Below are positions 55,195-64,000 of a DNA stretch of 64,000 bases, in pieces. Location of the stretch: NCBI RefSeq assembly GCF_000003815.2, contig NC_049992.1:18447745-18511744 (forward strand), written 5' to 3'. Below the pieces are notes generated by a model. The model made no database searches and was not told the origin of the DNA. It worked only from the letters and a program-made list of their open reading frames with translations. Within the stretch, counting starts at the first letter, position 1; each line of letters begins with the position of its first letter. A program made the position numbers and the translations under genes. Source of the DNA: Branchiostoma floridae (Eukaryota > Chordata > Leptocardii > Amphioxiformes > Branchiostomatidae).

Positions 55195-55507
55195 AAAGCT
55201 AAGGGCACAAGCCGCCGTACGTGAAATTTGTCCGTATACGTTTTTTTAGGCCACGTCCGCAACGTATTTCTGAAAACGTGGAGAACGACTGGCAAGAGCA
55301 GGGAGGGAGTACGTCAACGCACGGCACACAAAGTTCTGCCTGCACGTAAAGTCCTACGGAGTGTCTGCGTGCTCCAAAATCCGTCGGATTCCCTACGAGT
55401 TCGTACGGAGGCGATACTTACCACTTGTGGATACCAAAAGATTGCCCACGTTTTGGCACGTAGACAGCACGTATTTGCACGTACGGCGGGTTGTGCCCTT
55501 AGCTTTA
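55195..55507. mobile_element. MITE with AAAGCTAAGGGCACAAG ends
   Basis: AAAGCTAAGGGCACAAGCCG CCGTACGTG and the inverse CACGTACGGCGGGTTGTGCC CTTAGCTTT. About 313 bp, rich in ACGT and CACGTA palindromes. The open frame across it (55228-55551) has no family resemblance. Confidence 0.75.
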
Positions 55508-55856
55508 ATCTAACAATTGAAACCATTCCAGGCGGTGGCCAATTAAAATAGATGTCTGTTCCCCCGTGATATACCAAATTAAAGGCAGTACAATTAACTC
55601 TTTGCCCCAGGTAACAATTTAAAACTGAAAGCCTACGCCTCTTGAAGGGCCTCTATATTTGCCTCAGGTGAAAGTATAGGCATCTTCAATCAATGAGTTG
55701 CCTTTGTTTTGAAGGGATAACTCGGAATTTTGAGATGCTCTACTTCATTATAAGTAGATTTGAATAGTCTGTATGAGCGCAGTTTTTTCCTTGCGTTTTA
55801 AAGTTTTATGAACAATGACAAGTTTTTAGCTTTGAAAAAGACCACTAACGTTAACG
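55508..55856. other. Spacer, nothing recognised
   Basis: A/T-rich sequence with no supported feature before the MITE at 55860. Confidence 0.4.
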
Positions 55857-55859
55857 TTA

Positions 55860-56364
55860 GGCCACAGCAAGTAAATTTTATGGATGACATCCTCTGCAGA
55901 CTGCAAAAATAGTGAGATAGGGCGAAAAAAAAACAAGATGGGTAAAAAAAAACAAGATGGCTAAATTTTCAAAAAGACACCATAAATGTTGTAAGAAGAG
56001 TAAAAGTGACAAAATATGGTAGTACTGACGACAAATCATTCATTCCTGTATTAAAGAAGTGAACTAGTGTAGTAGACTGGTATCACTTACCAAGTTGGCA
56101 ACTTCACTTATGACTTCCATAGTGGTGCCATTTTTCCAACTATCCTGCTGGTTTCCCTCTATAACTACAATCATGGCTACCTCGCTAATGTCACTTCTAC
56201 AAGTACAATAATTAGGTTATGATACAACATACTTTCCCATTTTGGTACTTTCTTGTCATGTTGACCATCTCCGAAGAAGAAAAAAATTCTTGTTTTTTTT
56301 TTTTAAATCAGGCAAAAATTAATGAGCGCGCGGATGTCATCCATAAAATTTACTTGCTGTGGCC
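55860..56364. mobile_element. PIF/Harbinger-like MITE (copy 2, inverted relative to copy 1)
   Basis: Same termini as 378-903 (GGCCACAGCAAGTAAATTTT), flanked by TTA at 55857-55859 and 56365-56367. It is 505 bp. The CTCTGCAGACTGCAAAAATAG block that is at the right end of copy 1 is at the left end here, so the copies are in opposite orientation. Confidence 0.85.
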
Positions 56365-56704
56365 TTACCACTGTGCAGTAGATGCACCTGTTTGTTGAAA
56401 ATGATCAAAAGTACAAAAATATTCTCTGCCAAACTCTTTAACAAGATTGGCTAGTGCAGTCGAAAAAAAGCCGCTAAGGGCCGCTTCCTTCCAGTAGCTA
56501 TCTACCAATTAAAATCATGTTCAGAATTCGATATTTCACAACCAGACTTAGCCAGTTTTTTAGAGTTGCTTTCGTGGATGAGGAATTACTGTTGTACCGC
56601 CTACTTTGTGTCATCATTGACATATTCTGTAGAAAATGTGATGCAATCTTGTTCACATTTTTGTTGATCTGGTTTCTAGGTAACATTCTGCTGTACGTGT
56701 TACG

Positions 56705-59333
<2,629 letters not shown>

Positions 59334-59883
59334 ATGTCCAGACACCTTAATCTGCAGACAGATCAACTGGTGGCATAACTCAAGCAGTTTAGCTGGCCAA
59401 GGTGCGTTCTGAGAGAGAAAACTCTTTGGCCATGCAGCTTAACTTCCGTCTCTCACCGGTAGATCATAGACACCTTTTTTCTCAAGCGGCGGCCATGATA
59501 GATCGAAACCAAGGCCAATGTAGCAAATAATAGACTGTCCATCATAATTAGCAGTTCAACCGATGATAACATGGCCATTATGAAATCGACCAATAAGAGA
59601 ATGGCTGCATGTCCGTCAAATATTTGTATTATTACGTTTTCATTTTGCATGTCTTAAGGGACTATGGTATCAGTCAACGCTACTCTAAATTGTTACAGCT
59701 TTCGGTGCATAACACAAGTTATAATATTAATTATTTGATTTTATATTGGGAAAATTTGTTTGGTTTGGGGGAAAACTAACTGGGTTGTAAAAATTAGTTG
59801 AATGAATGTGTACTGTGAGGGGTCTAATGTAGTTATCTATCTATCAATTATCTATCAATTTCATTTTCATATTTTCAATTGTA

Positions 59884-59889
59884 AATAAA
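59884..59889 (+). terminator. Candidate polyadenylation signal of the unknown gene
   Basis: AATAAA 551 bp after the stop codon at 59331-59333, in A/T-rich sequence. Confidence 0.5.
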
Positions 59890-60132
59890 GTCCATGGCAA
59901 GGGAACACATGAAGATAATTTTAAAAAGTGGTTGGTTTCTTTCTTCAAGCGCCGGTGAGCTTTAAATGGGCTTTTTCGGCTTTTCCTGTTTATGTTATTG
60001 TTTTTAGGGTGCCCATCCGCCCCACTCATACCCTGCATATTTCCCCAAAACTCAGAAGTTAAATATCAGTCGATTCCAACGTCGTTCATGTGCAGAGATG
60101 ATGCCATCGCATGGGGGATATATGATCATCTA

Positions 60133-60546
60133 TGTCATACCTGTGACGCGAAAACGATCTATACGGGTGTTCCGGACCATGTGATAACTTCCGTATCACA
60201 CATGTTCTAAGTTTGTATCACACAGGCTTCCTTCGAGTAAATTGAACTATTTCGAACGGGCCGAATACGGCACGGTTGGAAATTGGAATACCGGATTCGG
60301 ACGTTAGAATTGCTGTTGTTACAATCTTTTGTTCAAGGACACCACATTTTCTCAACTTAATTGCATTTCGCATCGAAATATGTGTTTTCGCAGGTGGGCA
60401 TGACATAGATAAAATACAACACGGTGTATTCCGCATCACCCTCGGTCCCAGCCCTCCCGCGGGTCGGATCACCCTCCCGCCGTCGGGCGATCCTTCCCCC
60501 GGTCGGGCTGGTACCTCGGGTGATACGGAATACACCGTGTTGTATT
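60133..60546. repeat. Dispersed repeat ending GGTGATACGGAATACACCGT (copy 2)
   Basis: Matches 29965-30330. Here the end also forms an inverted repeat: ATACAACACGGTGTATTCCG at 60415 pairs with CGGAATACACCGTGTTGTAT at 60527-60546, around CCCTCCCGCNGGTCGG repeats. This suggests the element is a MITE or has a fold-back end. Confidence 0.75.
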
Positions 60547-62236
60547 CCATATTTATGTCATCGCTGAGCCATAAGGTGTGACAGCAATGCCTGGAGTTCG
60601 AGTTCAAACCGCATGAGGAGACAAAAACCTTCCATACGGTGCCCTATCGGGCATTGACCTTTGCTACAACATTGAGGTGATATTAATTTCAAAGCTTTTG
60701 AGGCGTTTTGTTGTGTCTTCACGGCGTTGGCAATTTCACCTGAATAGATGACAAATGGTCTGCCATGAGAAAATGGCGTCCTTTGTTCACTGTGTGGGGC
60801 GACATTTCAAGTATGTCAACAGTGCATGGGAAATATCAACGCTAAATGTTGCGAAAACGAAGCTAGTGCACCACTGCATAACATATACGTTTATTTACAT
60901 GTACATGGCACGCACAGAGTCAAAAATCACTAGACAGATACAGTATAAAAAGGTGTACAGTGGCAAGTGATACTAGCTAACATGTTGCAAACATGATTGT
61001 TACAGTGACGGTCATCTTTTCTGTATAATTTTTCCACACGACATTATAAGCAAAAATGTCTCCTTGACACACAATATACAACCATGTACTAGTTAAGAAC
61101 GGTTGTTAACAACAAGAGTAGTGCAGAATCACAACACTCCAACAAGAAATATACAGTATGAAAAGTTGTACAGATGCAAATGATTCTAACGTACATGACG
61201 TAAAACATTAAAAGTACAAAAACTTATCATTTATACATGTGATGGTCATCTTTTTTCCTATTCACTGCTTCCAAGAAATAGTCAAGGCCTTCATTATAGT
61301 AGACCAAGGACGTTGAGTAGACCAAGAAACTTTTAATAGACTACCTAGCAACGTAATTGACCTTCATTGTCTGTCTCAAATGTACATCCCCTTTGTTAAT
61401 GCCTTTACACTATAGGTAGTTTTTGTTCACTTACAGTTAGCCTATACGGGTAAAAATTTGCAATGATTTTTTTAAGAATACCATACTTGAGACAACATGG
61501 TGATAGCAGCAGTCATTCGGGATACGGACAGTGGCAGTTTACATTGAGGAAAACATTGTCTTTGTGTTTCGATTTCTGCCTCATGATCCCTATTTGAAAC
61601 AATCTCACTAGATAGCCTATTCCACAGCTCTAATTAATAAGTAAAATTTCTTATCACTGTGGATGACAGTACAGGAGGAATCAGGGATCTCTAGTAGCTC
61701 CACCAGGCCTTCCTACGGTAGTATGGATAGTAGAATTCGGCAAAAGTCGAATAATAATTGGCTAGGAAAGTCAGTCCACAAGAAGGCTAACATTTCTCAG
61801 TCAAATCCTATGGTAGCGAATCACTCTACCTATAGCCAGCGTAGTTAGTCTGGCAGAAACTAGGTCTCTAAAGTGTCCATGTGCATTGAACTGCTCACAT
61901 GGTGCATCTGTCTGTGTTTTGGTACATTAGGCCTGTACACACAATAAGATTTTTAATGCCACATCAGTCACTAACACTAGCAACGATAGCAAAAATCACA
62001 TCCAAAATAACAATACAAAGATATGTCTATTCTCTTTCAAACTTAAACGAAAATTTGAATTCAATTTGCAAACATTTGAAGCGCATGTAGCTGACATTAT
62101 TTGCTTTTAAGACAGGCAAGGACGATACGGCACTGCACTCAAGTTATCATCTTATTTCAACAGTGCCACACAGATAGAAGGTAAAAGTAGTCCCATAGCC
62201 TTTTGAGGCCGGAATCTCTCTTAGACACTCATACAC
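60547..62236. other. Spacer, possible 3' UTR of the downstream minus-strand gene
   Basis: A degenerate duplication is visible: TACAGTATAAAAAGGTGTAC AG...GACGGTCATCTTTTCTGTA (about 60940-61030) against TACAGTATGAAAAGTTGTAC AG...GATGGTCATCTTTTTTCC (about 61150-61262). No supported coding exon. Confidence 0.4.
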
Positions 62237-62237
62237 A

Positions 62238-62500
62238 CACACACTCACACTCACTCACTCACTCATTCACTCACTCACTCACTCACTCACTCACTCACTC
62301 ACTCACTCACTCACTCACTCACTCACTCACTCTGACTCACTCACTCACTCATACACTCACTCACTCACTCACTCACTCACTCACTCACTCACTCACTCAC
62401 TCACTCACTCACTCACTCACTCACTCACTCACTCACTCACTCACTCACTCACTCACTCATACACTCACTCACTCACTCACTCACTCACTCACTCACTCAC
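62238..62500. repeat. (ACTC)n microsatellite
   Basis: About 260 bp of ACTC tetranucleotides with a few ATAC or TGAC interruptions. The open frame across it is meaningless. Confidence 0.97.
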
Positions 62501-62654
62501 ATCAGTGATTTTCTTGATTATATACCGAAAAAGAAAGTGCAAACATTCATTTTTTAGAGTTGGTCCTAACCACCTATACATTCAATCCAACTACTAACAC
62601 CACAGCGGGTTTCACAAAATCGTCGGGACAATCGACCTATCTCAGCCTCAGGTA

Positions 62655-63216
62655 CTAGGTGTATGTGTACCCTGACTTTTCAGAGGAGTACAGGTTTTGT
62701 GGTGGGGGGTGCATCGGCAGGTTCTTGCCTGGAGCTGAATATGACGGGGGCTGGGTGATGAAATAGCCGGACTGTGCCCCCGGTGGTGCTGCTGCTGCTG
62801 CTGATGCCCCCGGTGCTTGCGGAGGTACCGAGATGGGTACGTGAATAGAGCACGCCTTTCTCTGAATAGAGCACGCCTGATGACACTGGTACCAACAGTA
62901 GATCATGAGGACGGTGAAGATGAAGGTCCCGATGCTGGTCCACAGCATGGAGTGGAACATGGCGTCATACGTGAACAGTCGGGTCAGCAGGACTTTCTAC
63001 AATTCGAGAAGAAGATAAAATCGAAAATCAGTGCTACAGTCCCATCTGGAAAGAAAACGGACCTCTGTAGGTAGTTTACCGGCTGTTTTCTGCACTTTCC
63101 GGCGTGACCTCTACCTGCACCCGAGGGGCATCCTAAAGTCACTGGGCTGTTTTGGGGCACGGCGGGGCCCCTGGAGTTTTGAACTCACAGTTAAAATCAA
63201 CCGGTGTATGTGTGTG

Positions 63217-63249
<33 letters not shown>

Positions 63250-63607
63250 GCGTGTGTGTGTGTGCGTGCGTGCGTGCGTGTGTGTGTGTGTTATATTTTT
63301 GTGTATGTCTGCCTGTGTGTGTGTATGTGTCTGCCCGTGTGTGTTTGTGTGTACGCACTGCACTAGAGATCTTTCAAAAACGCTGTGTTTTTTTTCAAAG
63401 TGTATCCATATTTACAATTCCGGCGGATAAATGTTCATGAAAGTTACATATAAAGTCTACAGATATGATGATACTGACCGTTGGCCTGTCTGGATGATAC
63501 AGACACTTGTAGGATTGTCCAGGAGCGTAGGTGTCGTTGAAATTCAGGACATTTGCACGATTGTCCCTTTCATCGTCGCTGCATCGCACCGTAACACACT
63601 GTCTATT
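62655..63607 (-). CDS. BK-channel beta-subunit-like two-pass membrane protein, C-terminal part
   Basis: Two minus-strand exons, 63479-63607 and 62655-62996, join at phase 0 (donor CCAACG/gtcagt, acceptor ATTTGTAG-type before AAAGTC) and give 156 residues to a stop. The first exon is extracellular-loop-like with four Cys and [12 protein letters not shown]. The second continues [20 protein letters not shown] into a membrane segment ([15 protein letters not shown]) and a cytosolic tail rich in Pro, Ala and Gln with a PPSY motif. The order Cys-Tyr-x-Pro, V-L, D-x-x-FH-x-LW then a membrane helix matches KCNMB family proteins, which modulate calcium-activated potassium channels. The long Pro-rich tail is unlike vertebrate KCNMBs. 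The first membrane helix and N-terminus are outside the window. It could be another two-pass family. Confidence 0.6.
63207..63360. repeat. (TG)n microsatellite
   Basis: Alternating GTGTGT and GTGCGTGC stretches of about 150 bp in the intron of the minus-strand gene. Confidence 0.95.
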
Positions 63608-63644
63608 CTGTGAACGAACGTGAATAGTTTCATCAGGTTGGTAA

Positions 63645-64000
63645 TGAATGAAAGATCTTTATTGTACATTCATGCTCAAACAAGTACAGGTCTTAGCGAC
63701 AAGGCTTTGATACATGCGTATAAGAAAATTGTATCATACTAACGTTACATCTACAGAGACTACTGCATGCTAGCCATCATCATCATCGTTCGGCTGCAGC
63801 GCTAGTATGTACAGGCTTAACTTCTCGCTTCTTAAGACAGTTGTAAACATAAGGGCAGATGTAATCAATAATATATGATTTATCTAGTTGCATAAAGAGT
63901 ATCCATTTTCCATACTATTCAAATAGCGGAAATTAGGGAACATATCTTGCATGCAACCGAAGGGTAAGTGGTACGTTGCTAAATAGATAAAAAATCTACT
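63645..64000 (-). mobile_element. Non-LTR retrotransposon 3' end and spacer
   Basis: AATGAATGAAAGATCTTTATTGTACA on the plus strand reads on the minus strand as an AATAAAG plus CATT tail, resembling 23070. CAAACAAGTACAGGTCTTAG resembles the 23110 copy. The rest to the window end shows no exon. Confidence 0.5.

Noticed and set aside
55228-55551. 107-codon plus-strand frame
   Set aside because: It lies entirely within the MITE at 55195-55507.
62203-62508. 101-codon frame of repeated Leu-Thr-His-Ser
   Set aside because: Pure (ACTC)n microsatellite.

Overview
The window is animal nuclear DNA. Genes are split by many GT-AG introns (about 0.1 to 3.5 kb in the well-resolved genes), coding exons are short, and introns and spacers are packed with small inverted-repeat transposons (MITEs), tRNA-derived SINEs, non-LTR retrotransposon 3' ends and microsatellites. 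The proteins (TFIIIC subunit 3, an SLC46 transporter, enolase, a BK-beta-like protein) are metazoan. The closeness to vertebrate GTF3C3 and enolase together with the repeat style suggests an invertebrate deuterostome, most likely a lancelet (Branchiostoma). The organism is an inference; no species marker was tested.

Layout. (1) 1-9.3 kb: the 3' part of a minus-strand gene I do not recognise. Short coiled-coil-like exons at 9206-9247, 5528-5667 and 5074-5131 join in phase to a long alanine-rich, LEA-like last exon (1873-2756). (2) 9.3-13.8 kb: transposon-rich spacer. (3) 13835-17460, minus: complete five-exon SLC46/PCFT-type MFS transporter, 472 aa. (4) 18413-36538, plus: complete sixteen-exon GTF3C3 (TFIIIC102), 948 aa, divergent from SLC46 across about 950 bp. 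(5) 37726-48175, minus: complete enolase, twelve coding exons, 435 aa, all active-site residues present, with a likely non-coding first exon at about 51.8 kb; it converges tail-to-tail on GTF3C3. (6) 51.9-56.4 kb: tandem repeats, SINEs and MITEs. (7) 56705-59333, plus: three-exon gene of 361 aa that I do not recognise. (8) 62655-63607, minus: the last two exons of a two-membrane-pass protein resembling BK-channel beta subunits; its 5' part is outside the window.

All exon models were built by hand: every junction has GT/AG, phases agree across each gene, and total lengths are whole codons. The genes do not form a pathway. GTF3C3 serves RNA polymerase III transcription, enolase glycolysis, and SLC46 solute import.

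The most unusual feature is in the introns. In GTF3C3 and enolase, short segments that straddle or abut an exon-intron junction have been tandemly copied again and again (exon 3 x8, exon 4 x6 at an exact 51-bp in-frame period, exon 9 x2, exon 13 and 14 partial copies, enolase exons 6 and 7). Several transposons also sit within a few bases of splice sites: GTF3C3 exon 6 lies between a mariner remnant and a TTAA MITE, and two enolase donors have a TTAA or hAT target site at the splice signal. Target-site duplications could be read directly for about a dozen elements, giving hAT (5 and 8 bp), Mutator-like (9 bp), PIF/Harbinger-like (TTA), piggyBac-like (TTAA), mariner (TA) and SINE (11 bp) assignments.
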